From Rhodococcus sp. SBT000017 (GTDB lineage Bacteria > Actinomycetota > Actinomycetes > Mycobacteriales > Mycobacteriaceae): a stretch of DNA of 64,000 nt. The notes beneath the pieces were generated by a model, which made no database searches, was not told the DNA's origin, and saw only the letters and a program-made list of their open reading frames with translations. This document shows, piece by piece, positions 8,663 through 17,675 of this stretch (the stretch's first letter is position 1; every line of letters starts with the position of its first letter). Position numbers and translations under genes: made by a program. Location of the stretch: positions 1,674,001 through 1,738,000 of the forward strand of contig NZ_REFU01000001.1 in assembly GCF_003688915.1 (NCBI RefSeq). The letters run 5' to 3'.

Positions 8663-10093
8663 TCAGGGTACAGATACCGAAGGGTCCGTGCACAGGTGCC
8701 AGGTATCGCCGACGAACACCGGACCGCGAGCTTGCACACAGGGACGCACGTAGTCGGGCAGTCGCTCGAGCTCCGCGTCCGCGTCGGCCGACAAGCCACC
8801 CACGTAGGACGTATCGATTCGTCCGGTCTGCTCGAAGCGATCGACGTTGTGCCGTGCGATGTACGCATCCGGATTCAGAGCCGCCAGCGCGAGCACGGTC
8901 AGAACTGCACCGACACCTACCGCTCGCGGAAGCCAGCGCCCCGACATCCGCACGCCCGACACCAGAACCAGTACGAACACCGATGCCAGCCACCACTCGA
9001 CACCCGTGACGAACAACCTCAGCGTCGTGTAGCCGTACTGCTGCTCGTACAACGACATTCGATGCAGGGCCGACGCAACGATCACCAGCGACAGCAGGCA
9101 CAGCGCTCCGAGCAACGTGCGCAATGCAATTCGTTCACGCCGATCGTCGCGGCGGGCCTTCGCGACCGTGACCGCGATGACGAGCAGTGTCAGTACCGTG
9201 ACCGCGAGCAATTGCCAGAAGCCCTGCCGGGCGTATTCGGCGTTGGTCAGCCCCTCGGTGGTGAGGACGTGCCCCTGCCCTCCGAACAGCGTCGGCACCT
9301 GGAACCCGACGAACACGACGAACAGGGCCACCACCGCCCCGAGGGGAACCATCCACTCCCACAACTGCACTGTTCGACGCGGCGACGGTGCGAGGCGATC
9401 GAACCGAGGCGGATGCAGCGCGACGTAGGCCACGGCGAGCGCACCTGCTGCGGTGAGCACGAAGACGAGAATGCGACCGACGACGGACGCGGCATCGAAC
9501 TCGGGTGTCACCGCGCCCAGCGCATCCGAGAAACGCTTGTCGGCCGCACCGAACAACGCTGCGAACACGACGAGGAGCGCGATCGTGACAATGGAGACCA
9601 TGCCGATCCGGACCGGCCGTGGCCCTTCCAGATCGATCGAACCGGCTCCGCGCCCGGTCCACCGAGCCACGCGCACCGGCAGAAACACCGGTAGTAGACC
9701 GCCGAGCGCGATTCCCGTCCACGTCCAGGCGCGGGAGAGCACCACCACTGCGACCACGACGGCGAGCGTAGTCGACATCGTCACGATCCACTCGGCCGCT
9801 CGCAGCGCAGACACGCTCGCCAATGCCAGCACTCCTGCCACCCCTGCCCATTCCCACCCCGAGAGCCTGCCGCGGCGCGCTGCGAGCACCACCGCCACGA
9901 AGGCCAGGGCGGTGATCAGCACACCGAACGTGTTGTCCACCAACGTCACTGCCCCGATCAGCCCGGCAACAGCGGACCCGATCAGCGCCACACGGGGGGC
10001 CTGCGCATACCGCAACACCGGCCAGGTGCGAGGCCCCCAAAAAGAGTGACCGTGCTTCGCTGTCGGATGAATCGGAGTGTCGATCGTGGTCAT
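8663..10093 (-). CDS. DUF4173/DUF4153-type integral membrane protein
   Basis: A 476-residue polytopic membrane protein (about 11-12 hydrophobic segments) with the mix of Trp and Arg in loops seen in DUF4173 proteins. A long same-frame extension to 10393 is rejected because it runs antisense to the histidine kinase; ATG 10093 has AGAAGGAAG 6 bases upstream. The last 60 residues form a soluble tail with two Cys. DUF4173 proteins often sit beside two-component systems, as here, where a kinase ends 88 bases upstream. Function unknown. Confidence 0.75.
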   Translation of the reverse strand: MTTIDTPIHPTAKHGHSFWGPRTWPVLRYAQAPRVALIGSAVAGLIGAVTLVDNTFGVLITALAFVAVVLAARRGRLSGWEWAGVAGVLALASVSALRAAEWIVTMSTTLAVVVAVVVLSRAWTWTGIALGGLLPVFLPVRVARWTGRGAGSIDLEGPRPVRIGMVSIVTIALLVVFAALFGAADKRFSDALGAVTPEFDAASVVGRILVFVLTAAGALAVAYVALHPPRFDRLAPSPRRTVQLWEWMVPLGAVVALFVVFVGFQVPTLFGGQGHVLTTEGLTNAEYARQGFWQLLAVTVLTLLVIAVTVAKARRDDRRERIALRTLLGALCLLSLVIVASALHRMSLYEQQYGYTTLRLFVTGVEWWLASVFVLVLVSGVRMSGRWLPRAVGVGAVLTVLALAALNPDAYIARHNVDRFEQTGRIDTSYVGGLSADADAELERLPDYVRPCVQARGPVFVGDTWHLCTDPSVSVP

Positions 10094-10181
10094 GGCGCTT
10101 CCTTCTTCTGTGTTTCGGGCATGGAAGGTCGGCGGCTGCGGTCCGGGGACGTGCAGTCGCGGTTCGGATGGATCGAGAAAG

Positions 10182-11156
10182 TCAGTGCTCGGGGATGGCC
10201 ACTCTGATGTGGCAGCCGACTTCGCTGTCGAGGACTTCGATGGTTCCGCCGTGCAGTTCGGTAGCCCAGCGGGCGATGCCGAGGCCCAGACCTGTTCCGC
10301 CGTCGGTGGATCCGCCGCGAGTGAATCGGTCGAACACCGCATGGCGATCGGCGAGCGCGATGCCTGGGCCCTGGTCGACGACGTCGAACGCATACGCTCC
10401 GCCGATTCGATGGGCCCGCAGCGTCACGGTGCTCGACTGGGGCGAATGCCGCACGGCGTTGTCGACGAGGTTGGTGATCACCTGTGTCATGCGAGATCGG
10501 TCGGCCACGACGGACGAATCATCCGGCGAGACGACTATCGACACTCGTTCTCGGTGAACGGACGTCGCATCCTCGAGGAATTGCCGCACCGCGAACTCCT
10601 CCGGGGCAATGGTGAGCACACCGCCCTCCACCCGCGACAGGTCGAGCAGTTCGCTGACCAGATCTCCGAGCCTCTCGGTTTGGCGCAGCGCCACCGACAG
10701 CGCCGCGGGATCCGCGTCGGTCACCCCGTCGACCATGTTCTCGAGCACGGCACGCAGGGCGGCGATGGGCGTCTTCAGCTCGTGCGAGACGTTGCCGATG
10801 AGTTCGCGGCGGTACTTCTCGGCGGCTTCCAGATCACTTGCCATGGTGTTGAACGCCGTGGCGAGCTCGCCCACCTCATCCCTGGACGTTGCCCGCACTC
10901 GCGTCGAATAGTCGCCTCGCGCCATCGCTTTGGCGGCCGAGGTCATCTCGCGCAGCGGTGACGTCATCCCGTGGGCGACGAATTGTGTTGCGGCCAAGGA
11001 CACGACGAGCGCTGCGAGGAGGGTGTAGCGAAACTGCCAACCCGCTCCGATCCAGAACACGACGCTCGCGAGCACCAGCACGATGCCCACGACGAGCGAG
11101 ACCTTGAGCTTGAACGACCGCAACGGATCCAACGGGCGCGGCAGCATTCGCGTCAT
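10182..11156 (-). CDS. sensor histidine kinase
   Basis: A 324-residue kinase with two adjacent membrane helices (about 16-37 and 43-61) and almost no external loop, so it probably senses within or at the membrane. A HAMP domain (62-112) is followed by the H-box NVSHELKTP with phosphorylated His125. The N-box DNAVRHS, DQGPGIA and a GTGLGLG loop complete the ATPase domain. It overlaps its response regulator by 4 bases (ATGA) and is followed by the DUF4173 gene. The small-loop layout resembles kinases that watch envelope damage or a partner transporter. Confidence 0.9.
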   Translation of the reverse strand: MTRMLPRPLDPLRSFKLKVSLVVGIVLVLASVVFWIGAGWQFRYTLLAALVVSLAATQFVAHGMTSPLREMTSAAKAMARGDYSTRVRATSRDEVGELATAFNTMASDLEAAEKYRRELIGNVSHELKTPIAALRAVLENMVDGVTDADPAALSVALRQTERLGDLVSELLDLSRVEGGVLTIAPEEFAVRQFLEDATSVHRERVSIVVSPDDSSVVADRSRMTQVITNLVDNAVRHSPQSSTVTLRAHRIGGAYAFDVVDQGPGIALADRHAVFDRFTRGGSTDGGTGLGLGIARWATELHGGTIEVLDSEVGCHIRVAIPEH

Positions 11157-11827
11157 CGCGGCGACTCCACGGCATAGCCCACGCCGTGCACGGTGCGGAT
11201 GAGATCGCCACCGAGTTTGCGACGCAACGCTTTCACGTGAGAATCGACCGTCCTACTGCTGGCCGAATCGTCCCAGCCCCACAGTTCCGACAGCAGCGTT
11301 TCGCGCGAGACCGCCGTGCGCGGCCGAGCAGCCAAGTAGGCGAGAATGTCGAATTCGGTTCTGGTCAAATGGATGTCACCGGAGGGATTGGTCACCCGCC
11401 GTTCGCGGTGATCGATCTGCACGTCACCGACTCGAACTGCCTGGGGTTCGGCGGTCACCGTACGCTCGGCACGCCGAACCAGGGCGTGCACGCGAGCGAC
11501 CAACTCGCGCATACTGAACGGCTTACCCAGGTAGTCGTCCGCACCGACGCCCAGGCCGACGAGCATGTCCGTCTCGTCCGACTTGGCCGTCAACATCAAC
11601 ACCGGCACCGGGCGGGACGCCTGGATACGACGACACACTTCGAGTCCGTCGAACCCGGGCAGCATCAGATCGAGCACCACCACGTCGGGATCGATCCGGG
11701 CGCACGCGTCGACGGCAGACGGGCCGTCGGCGGCAGTGACGACCTCGTACCCCTCGCCGCGCAGCCGAGCGGCAACGGCCTCGGAGATCGTGGGCTCGTC
11801 GTCGACGACGAGAACTGTGCGGCTCAT
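11153..11827 (-). CDS. OmpR/PhoB-type response regulator
   Basis: A 224-residue regulator with an N-terminal receiver domain (VVDDEP near the start, the phosphorylated Asp in VVLDLMLPG, and the conserved Lys in GKPFSMREL) and a C-terminal winged-helix DNA-binding domain. ATG 11827 gives the normal receiver start; the longer frame to 11941 adds 38 unrelated residues. It is the first gene of the run that continues through kinase, DUF4173, DUF6412, ABC and YidC genes. It diverges from the iron-binding lipoprotein gene. Confidence 0.92.
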   Translation of the reverse strand: MSRTVLVVDDEPTISEAVAARLRGEGYEVVTAADGPSAVDACARIDPDVVVLDLMLPGFDGLEVCRRIQASRPVPVLMLTAKSDETDMLVGLGVGADDYLGKPFSMRELVARVHALVRRAERTVTAEPQAVRVGDVQIDHRERRVTNPSGDIHLTRTEFDILAYLAARPRTAVSRETLLSELWGWDDSASSRTVDSHVKALRRKLGGDLIRTVHGVGYAVESPR

Positions 11828-11946
11828 GAGAACTGACCCTAGAGGGCGCACATGGAGGAGCCCGTCGGGAAATGTGGAGGTTCGGTGAAGGTTGAAGCCA
11901 GGCAATTCACGTCGCGTCGGCAGACAGACTCGACTGCGCATCGAAA

Positions 11947-11965
11947 TTAGGGTGGGCTACCCTTC
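11947..11965 (+). promoter_or_regulatory. IdeR/DtxR-type iron box
   Basis: The 19 bases TTAGGGTGGGCTACCCTTC match 14 of 19 positions of the IdeR consensus as I recall it, including both GG/CC half sites. It sits 34 bases before the start of the siderophore-binding lipoprotein gene, where it would repress that gene when iron is sufficient. Confidence 0.7.
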
Positions 11966-11999
11966 CCGCTGTTGGCCAACCCTTCCGAAAGGCGTCTCG

Positions 12000-13046
12000 A
12001 TGCACATCCGACCACTTCACCGAACCTGGACGGTGTGCGCGATTGCGCTGACCACCGCGGGGCTGCTGACTGCATGCTCGAACTCCGCCGACGAGGCGTC
12101 GTCGATGGCCGGCACGTCCTCCGATTCGGCGGTCTTCCCGGTCACGATCGAGCATGCATTCGGCGAGACCGTCGTGCCAGAAGAACCCACTCGTATCGTG
12201 GTGGCCGGATACACCGAGCAGGACACGGTCCTCGCACTCGGCGTCGTACCTGTCGGCGTCACGGAGTGGTACGGCGACCAGCCCTACGCCACCTGGCCCT
12301 GGGCGCAGGCCGCGTTGGGCGACGCGCAGCCCGAAGTTCTCTCGGCCACCGGCGACGGCTTCGAGGAAGAGAAGATCGCCGCACTCGAGCCCGATCTGAT
12401 CATCGCCACCAACGCAGGCCTCACCGAGGACACCTACGACAGGCTCAGCGACATCGCTCCCACACTCGCCCAATCGGACGCCTCCACCGCCTATTTCGAG
12501 CCCTGGGACGTCCAGGCCGAGAAGATCGGACGTGCGCTCGGCAAAAAGACCGAGGTCGACGCCCTGATCGACGGCGTGAACCAGAAGTTCGCCGACGCCG
12601 CAGCCGCGCACCCCGAATTCGCCGACAAGAAGGCGATCTTTCTCCAGAACGCGTTCTACGAGGGCAAGGCGATCGCCTACCAGGACGGGTTGAGCACGGA
12701 CTTCATGACCAAGCTGGGCTTCGTCGTTCCCGACGACATCGACGCCTACGTTCCGGCGGACGGCGGCGGCCAGGCAAGCATCCCGCTCGAGAACCTGTCG
12801 GTCCTCAACGCCGCCGACGTGCTGATCTGGGGAACCGAAGGCCCGGGCGACCGCGCGGAATTGGAGAAGGAAGCGGTGTACGACGCCCTCGAGCCGGTCG
12901 AGGACGGCAACCTCGTGTTCACCGACGGCGTGACGGCGGGCGCGATCTACTTCACCAGCGTGCTCAGCCTGCCGTACGTGATCGACAAGCTGGCCCCGGC
13001 ACTGGACGAAGCCCTCGACGGAACGCCGGCAACGATCACCGGCTGA
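12000..13046 (+). CDS. iron-siderophore ABC transporter substrate-binding lipoprotein
   Basis: A 348-residue periplasmic-binding protein of the FecB/FepB/FhuD type. A lipoprotein signal ends in the lipobox LTAC with Cys26. The domain opens with a segment ending ERIVVAGYTEQD-like (here PTRIVVAGYTEQD) and contains Ala-Ala-Leu-Glu-Pro-Asp-Leu-Ile-Ile, both typical of the family. It captures ferric siderophores at the outer face of the membrane and hands them to an ABC permease that is not encoded here. ATG 12000 is chosen to give the lipoprotein signal. The IdeR-like box just upstream supports iron control. It converges with the MFS gene, 9 bases away. Confidence 0.88.
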   Translation: MHIRPLHRTWTVCAIALTTAGLLTACSNSADEASSMAGTSSDSAVFPVTIEHAFGETVVPEEPTRIVVAGYTEQDTVLALGVVPVGVTEWYGDQPYATWPWAQAALGDAQPEVLSATGDGFEEEKIAALEPDLIIATNAGLTEDTYDRLSDIAPTLAQSDASTAYFEPWDVQAEKIGRALGKKTEVDALIDGVNQKFADAAAAHPEFADKKAIFLQNAFYEGKAIAYQDGLSTDFMTKLGFVVPDDIDAYVPADGGGQASIPLENLSVLNAADVLIWGTEGPGDRAELEKEAVYDALEPVEDGNLVFTDGVTAGAIYFTSVLSLPYVIDKLAPALDEALDGTPATITG

Positions 13047-13055
13047 TCTCGGGCG

Positions 13056-14306
13056 CTACCGAGCGGCGGAACGCTTGTCCATCCACATGGCGGTGGCCAG
13101 TACACCGAGACCGGCCACCGCCAGGCCCGAGCCGACGGCGGCGGGTGCCGTGTAGCCGAATCCTGCGGCGATCACGGCACCGCCGACGGCAGCTCCGATG
13201 GCGTTGGCCAGATTGAACGCGGCATGGTTGAGCGATGCGGCGAGGGTCTGGGCGTCCTCGGCCACGTCCATCAACCTCGTTTGCAGACCGGGTACCACCG
13301 AGGAGCCGGACGCGCCGATGAGGAACACCAGCAGTAGGGCGGTGATCGGATTGTGTGCGGCCACGACGAACACCGCAAGGAACACGGCCGTGGCGGCCAG
13401 GCCGACGAAGGTGCCCTTGAGCTGATACCGGTCGGCCAGCCATCCGCCGGCGTAGTTTCCGACGACCATTCCGAGTCCGTAGATCATCAGGGCCACCGGA
13501 ACGAAGGCGCGGGCGAGACCGGCGACGTCGGTCAGCGTCGAAGCGATGTAGGTGTACACCGCGAACATGCCACCGAATCCGACGATTCCCACGAACAGGG
13601 TCATCCACACCTGGCTGCGGCGCAGTGCGCCCAGCTCGGTGATGGGGCTGGTGGTCGGCATCGCGTCGAGTCGTGGCATCCAGAGGACGAGCGCGGCGAC
13701 GGTGAGGGCACCGATGACCGCCACGAGCGTGAATGCACTGCGCCATCCCAGCGCCTGCCCGATCCAGGTCGCCACCGGTACGCCGACGACGTTGGCGACC
13801 GAGAGTCCCATCATCACCATCGCGACGGCTTTGGCTCGCTTGCCCGGTTCTGCGAGGTGGGCAGCGACCAGCGCCGCTACACCGAAATACGCACCGTGCG
13901 GCAGACCTGCAACGAATCGCGAGGCCACCAACTCGTTGAAGCTGGGCGCGAAGACGGTGCCGAGGTTTCCGAGGGTGAAGGCCACCATCAGCGCCAGCAA
14001 CAACATCCTGCGCGGAACGCGAGCAGCCAGGGCTGCGATGGTCGGCGCGCCGACGACCACACCGAGCGCGTACGCAGAGATCATGTGGCCGGCCGAGGGC
14101 TCGGAGATCCCCATCGTGGTCGCGATGTCCGGCAACAGACCCATCGATGCGAACTCCGTGGTGCCGATCCCGAAGCCGCCGATGGACAGTGCCAACATCG
14201 CGAGTTTGCGTCGGGTCGAGTGCGGTCGGTGACTGACACTCAGGCCACTCGACACCTTGCCGCGCACAGCGCTGACTCGGGACAGAGCGGAATCGGTGAC
14301 AGTCAC
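13056..14306 (-). CDS. MFS transporter (DHA1-type exporter)
   Basis: A 416-residue major facilitator protein with twelve predicted membrane helices. The first helix carries GGFGIGTTEF and the loop between helices 2 and 3 the basic pattern RVPRRMLLL, both typical of the AraJ/Cmx-like DHA1 exporters. Substrate cannot be read from sequence; chloramphenicol, arabinose or other small-molecule efflux are all known in the group. A GTG at 14306 starts the frame, leaving a 35-residue basic, Ser-rich N-terminus before helix 1. A later start is therefore possible. Confidence 0.82.
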   Translation of the reverse strand: MTVTDSALSRVSAVRGKVSSGLSVSHRPHSTRRKLAMLALSIGGFGIGTTEFASMGLLPDIATTMGISEPSAGHMISAYALGVVVGAPTIAALAARVPRRMLLLALMVAFTLGNLGTVFAPSFNELVASRFVAGLPHGAYFGVAALVAAHLAEPGKRAKAVAMVMMGLSVANVVGVPVATWIGQALGWRSAFTLVAVIGALTVAALVLWMPRLDAMPTTSPITELGALRRSQVWMTLFVGIVGFGGMFAVYTYIASTLTDVAGLARAFVPVALMIYGLGMVVGNYAGGWLADRYQLKGTFVGLAATAVFLAVFVVAAHNPITALLLVFLIGASGSSVVPGLQTRLMDVAEDAQTLAASLNHAAFNLANAIGAAVGGAVIAAGFGYTAPAAVGSGLAVAGLGVLATAMWMDKRSAAR

Positions 14307-14542
14307 AGCAGTACAACCTTCGTGTGCAAATCGGGGGGCAGAAGAAGCGGACGGGATTCGAGCCTGCGATCGGAAGCCGACCGAAGCAGGAACGTCGCTC
14401 CGGTCAATTGTCTTCCCGCGGGTGGCTCGTTCTCGCGTCGATGCACGGTGATAGTGCTCACCCGAGCATCTGCTCGAGCTGTACCGGCACCCCTCGCGTG
14501 CCCTCGTTCCGGTGGGGTGCCGTCACCCGCTAAGATATTTGC

Positions 14543-14660
14543 CAGGTCATGAGCGCCAGCATCGAGCCCCGGCTTGCTGGCCGGCAACCCTCCAACCGCG
14601 GTGGGGTGCCCCGGGTGAACGACCAGGCCGGTCCGGCACGCGAGTGCCGAATCGACAAGC
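14543..14660 (+). promoter_or_regulatory. SAM-IV riboswitch
   Basis: The stretch beginning GGTCATGAGCGCCAGC, then the GCCCCGGCTTGCTGGCCGG helix, CAACCCTCC, the GGTGGGGTGCCCCGGGTGA segment and a closing GACCAGG arm reproduce the SAM-IV aptamer known upstream of sulfur genes in Actinomycetales. It lies 5' of metY and is expected to lower expression when S-adenosylmethionine is high. A downstream hairpin CGGCAC-GCGA-GTGCCG is included. An AT-rich GCTAAGATATTT just before it may be the -10 region. The 3' boundary is approximate. Confidence 0.9.
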
Positions 14661-14662
14661 GC

Positions 14663-14683
14663 GGGTCCGCAGGAAGCGGACCC
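14663..14683 (+). promoter_or_regulatory. perfect hairpin in the riboswitch expression platform
   Basis: GGGTCCGC and GCGGACCC form an 8-bp stem with a 5-base loop immediately 3' of the SAM-IV aptamer. A second weaker stem (CTTCGG/CCGAAG) follows and precedes the GGAGG of the leader ORF. There is no U-tract, so translational or Rho-type control is more likely than an intrinsic terminator. Confidence 0.5.
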
Positions 14684-14731
14684 ACTGAACCTTCGGTCCC
14701 CACGGGCCGAAGCCTGTCAGGAGGTTCTCTC

Positions 14732-14821
14732 ATGTGTTGCTGTACCGATACGCCCCGTAGCGCTCGACTTCTCGAGCTTCATTCGACATTCGATTCGTCT
14801 CAGACAGACTCGTCTCAATAA
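14732..14821 (+). CDS. polycysteine leader peptide (candidate cysteine-sensing uORF)
   Basis: A 29-codon ORF begins ATG-TGT-TGC-TGT, encoding Met-Cys-Cys-Cys-Thr, and ends TAA 18 bases before the metY start. CAGGAGG sits 7 bases before its ATG, so it is probably translated. Three consecutive Cys codons at the start are the hallmark of the polycysteine leaders shown in mycobacteria to attenuate sulfur genes when charged Cys-tRNA is plentiful. Those are often leaderless; this one has its own ribosome site and lies downstream of a SAM-IV riboswitch, giving two sulfur signals in series. The remaining residues, ending in a Ser/Gln/Thr-rich stretch, show no domain. Confidence 0.7.
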   Translation: MCCCTDTPRSARLLELHSTFDSSQTDSSQ

Positions 14822-14839
14822 AACGGAGTATCACCAGCC

Positions 14840-16189
14840 ATGACCGATTCCACCCCCGACGTCGTCGACGCCACCGGAGCACCCACCGAGGATCCGTTCA
14901 CGGACCCCGCAGCCGACTGGAGCTTCGAGACCAAGCAGATCCACTCGGGTCAGACCCCGGACGGCACCACAAGGGCTCGTGCGTTGCCGATCTACCAGAC
15001 CACCTCGTACACGTTCGACAACACCGATCACGCAGCGGCGTTGTTCGGTCTGGCCGAGCCCGGCAACATCTACACCCGCATCATCAACCCGACTCAGGAT
15101 GTCGTCGAGCAGCGCATCGCCGCCCTCGAAGGTGGCGTGGCGGCATTGTTGCTCGCGTCGGGTCAGGCCGCCGAGACGTTCGCGATCCTGAACCTCGCGG
15201 AGGCGGGCGACCACATCGTGTCGAGCCCGCGGCTCTACGGCGGCACGTACAACCTGTTCCACTACACGCTCCCCAAGCTGGGTATCACCGTCTCGTTCGT
15301 CGACGATCCCGACGACCTCGAGCAGTGGCGTGCCGCGATCACTCCGTCGACCAAGGCGTTCTACGGCGAGTCGATCTCGAACCCGAAGAACGACATTCTC
15401 GACATCCCGGGGATCTCGGCAGTGGCCCACGAGAACGGCATTCCGCTGATCGTGGACAACACCGTGGCGACGCCGTACCTGTTGCAGCCGTTGAAGCACG
15501 GTGCCGACATCGTGGTGCACTCCGCCACGAAGTACCTCGGCGGACACGGAACGGCCATCGCGGGCGTCATCGTCGACGGCGGGACTTTCGATTGGACGCA
15601 GGGCCGTCATCCCAACTTCACCACCGCAGATCCGAGCTACCACGGCGTCGTGTTCGCCGATCTGGGCGCGCCCGCATTCGCACTGAAGGCGCGCGTCCAA
15701 CTGTTGCGTGACATCGGTGCTGCGGTCTCGCCGTTCAACGCCTTCCTCATCAGCCAGGGTCTGGAAACGTTGAGCCTTCGGATCGAGCGGCACGTGGCGA
15801 ACGCACAGAAGGTCGCCGCGTTCCTCGCCGGTCGCGACGACGTCGTCTCGATCAACTACGCCGGACTCGAATCGTCCCCGTGGTACCAGCGCGGGCAGGA
15901 ATTGTTGCCGAAGGGGCAGGGCGCGATCATCGCGTTCGAGCTGAAGGGCGGTGTGGACGCGGGCAAGAAGTTCGTCAACGCACTCACTCTGCACAGCCAC
16001 GTCGCTAACATCGGAGACGTGCGTTCACTCGTCATCCACCCCGCATCCACCACGCACTCCCAGCTGACTCCGGAAGAGCAGCTTGCGTCGGGAGTCACTC
16101 CCGGCCTGGTGCGTCTCGCCGTGGGCATCGAAGGAATCGACGACATCATCGCCGATCTCGAGGTCGGATTCAGCGCGGCGGCATCTTGA
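14840..16189 (+). CDS. metY: O-acetylhomoserine sulfhydrylase (direct sulfhydrylation)
   Basis: A 449-residue PLP enzyme of the Cys/Met metabolism family that makes homocysteine from O-acetylhomoserine and sulfide. The PLP-binding lysine is Lys231 in [11 protein letters not shown], and YQTTSYTF and [10 protein letters not shown] are typical substrate/cofactor segments. It corresponds to mycobacterial metC (Rv3340). Start ATG 14840 follows GGAG and lies 18 bases after the leader peptide. It overlaps metX by 4 bases, so the acetyl donor and the sulfhydrylase are made together. Control is by the SAM-IV riboswitch and probably the polycysteine leader. Confidence 0.95.
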   Translation: MTDSTPDVVDATGAPTEDPFTDPAADWSFETKQIHSGQTPDGTTRARALPIYQTTSYTFDNTDHAAALFGLAEPGNIYTRIINPTQDVVEQRIAALEGGVAALLLASGQAAETFAILNLAEAGDHIVSSPRLYGGTYNLFHYTLPKLGITVSFVDDPDDLEQWRAAITPSTKAFYGESISNPKNDILDIPGISAVAHENGIPLIVDNTVATPYLLQPLKHGADIVVHSATKYLGGHGTAIAGVIVDGGTFDWTQGRHPNFTTADPSYHGVVFADLGAPAFALKARVQLLRDIGAAVSPFNAFLISQGLETLSLRIERHVANAQKVAAFLAGRDDVVSINYAGLESSPWYQRGQELLPKGQGAIIAFELKGGVDAGKKFVNALTLHSHVANIGDVRSLVIHPASTTHSQLTPEEQLASGVTPGLVRLAVGIEGIDDIIADLEVGFSAAAS

Positions 16190-17331
16190 GTCACAGCTGC
16201 GACACAGGCGTTCGTCCGGAGGCGGTTCTTCCGTCTCCGGACGGGCGGTTGGGCACCATCGACATCGGTGGTCTCGATCTCGAGAACGGCGCTCGAATCC
16301 CCCAGGTCACCGTCGCGGTGCAACGGTGGGGCGAACTCGCCACCGACCGCAGCAACGTGGTACTCGTCGAACACGCCTTGACCGGGGACTCGCATGTGTC
16401 CGGTCCGCCGGACGCCGATCACGCTCTGCCCGGTTGGTGGAACGGAATGGTCGGTCCCGGCTGCCCCATCGACACCGACGAGTGGTGCGTCGTGGCGACC
16501 AACGTGCTCGGCGGGTGCGGCGGGACCACGGGCCCGAGCAGCGTCTCGCCCGACGGCACGCCCTACGGGTCTCGCTTCCCGGACATCTCCATCCGCGATC
16601 AGGTCGCTGCCGAGGCGGCCGTGGCCGACGTCCTCGGAATCGAGCGGTTCGCAGCCGTCGTCGGCGGCTCGATGGGCGGGATGCGCACCCTCGAATGGAT
16701 CGTGGGCCATCCAGACCGAGTGGCGGCCGCGCTGGTCCTTGCGGTCGGTGCAAGGGCAACTGCCGACCAGATCGGTACCCAGACAACACAGATCGCCGCG
16801 ATCAAGGCCGATCCAGGATGGCTGGGCGGCAATTACCACGACACCGGCACCTCGCCTACGGCCGGACTCGGCATCGCGCGGCGCATCGCGCACCTGACGT
16901 ACCGAACCGAGAGCGAACTCGACATCAGGTTCGGAAACTCACCGCAGAACGACGAAGACCCGTGGGCCGGTGGCAGATACTCCGCACAGAGCTACCTCGA
17001 GCATCAGGCTGCCAAGCTCGTCAACCGGTTCGACGCTGCGACGTACGTCCTGCTCAGCGAGGCGATGAACCGCCACGATGTGGGCCGCGGCCGCGGCGGA
17101 GTGGCCGAAGCCCTCGCGTCCACAGCGGTTCCCACCATCGTCGGCGGAGTCGACTCCGATCGCCTGTATCCGCTTCGACTGCAGAAGGAGATCGCTCGCG
17201 AACTCCCCCAGTGCCGCGGACTCGAAGTGATCCAGTCGCGTGACGGACACGACGGCTTCCTCACCGAGGCCGATTCGGTGGCGAAGCTGCTCGCCGAGAC
17301 GATGGAGCTGGCCCGCCTGGGCCGGCGCTGA
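16186..17331 (+). CDS. metXA: homoserine O-acetyltransferase
   Basis: A 381-residue alpha/beta-hydrolase-fold acetyltransferase that acetylates homoserine with acetyl-CoA, the first committed step to methionine. The nucleophile elbow is GGSMGG with Ser162, the catalytic Asp lies in [10 protein letters not shown], and the His in SRDGHDGFL. It starts with TTG inside the metY stop (TTGA, 4-base overlap), which points to translational coupling. Equivalent to metA (Rv3341). It ends 15 bases from the convergent DUF3017 gene. Confidence 0.95.
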   Translation: MSHSCDTGVRPEAVLPSPDGRLGTIDIGGLDLENGARIPQVTVAVQRWGELATDRSNVVLVEHALTGDSHVSGPPDADHALPGWWNGMVGPGCPIDTDEWCVVATNVLGGCGGTTGPSSVSPDGTPYGSRFPDISIRDQVAAEAAVADVLGIERFAAVVGGSMGGMRTLEWIVGHPDRVAAALVLAVGARATADQIGTQTTQIAAIKADPGWLGGNYHDTGTSPTAGLGIARRIAHLTYRTESELDIRFGNSPQNDEDPWAGGRYSAQSYLEHQAAKLVNRFDAATYVLLSEAMNRHDVGRGRGGVAEALASTAVPTIVGGVDSDRLYPLRLQKEIARELPQCRGLEVIQSRDGHDGFLTEADSVAKLLAETMELARLGRR

Positions 17332-17346
17332 CACCGACAGGCAAGG

Positions 17347-17664
17347 TCAGTCGGTTCCCAGCGGATCGATAGACAGCGACAGAAAGACGATTGCTCCGCC
17401 GACGCAGCCCAGCGCCAACACATCGAACACGCGGCTGCGCACTTGCAGTGTGCCGACACGTGTTTCGGGCAGGCACAGCCGCAGGACGGCCGCCAGCAGC
17501 GCTGCGCATCCGAAGATGAATGCGCCGCGCCGCCAGCGATCGGCCAGCACCAGAATCAACGCGGCAAGGACGACGACCGAGACTGCGACGATCGGTAGGT
17601 TTCGCGCGACTGCCGCGCGAAACCCCGCATCGGGCTCGCTTCGCGCATCCTCTGCATCGTTCAC
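17347..17664 (-). CDS. DUF3017 small membrane protein
   Basis: A 105-residue protein: an acidic cytoplasmic N-terminus (about 20 residues) and three hydrophobic segments separated by short basic loops (DRWRRGA, RLCLPETR). It matches DUF3017 and the Rv3355c position beside folD. GTG 17664 is chosen because it is the first start after the folD stop, 11 bases away. Cotranscription with folD is likely. Function unknown. Confidence 0.7.
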   Translation of the reverse strand: MNDAEDARSEPDAGFRAAVARNLPIVAVSVVVLAALILVLADRWRRGAFIFGCAALLAAVLRLCLPETRVGTLQVRSRVFDVLALGCVGGAIVFLSLSIDPLGTD

Positions 17665-17675
17665 GTCCGGTTCGC

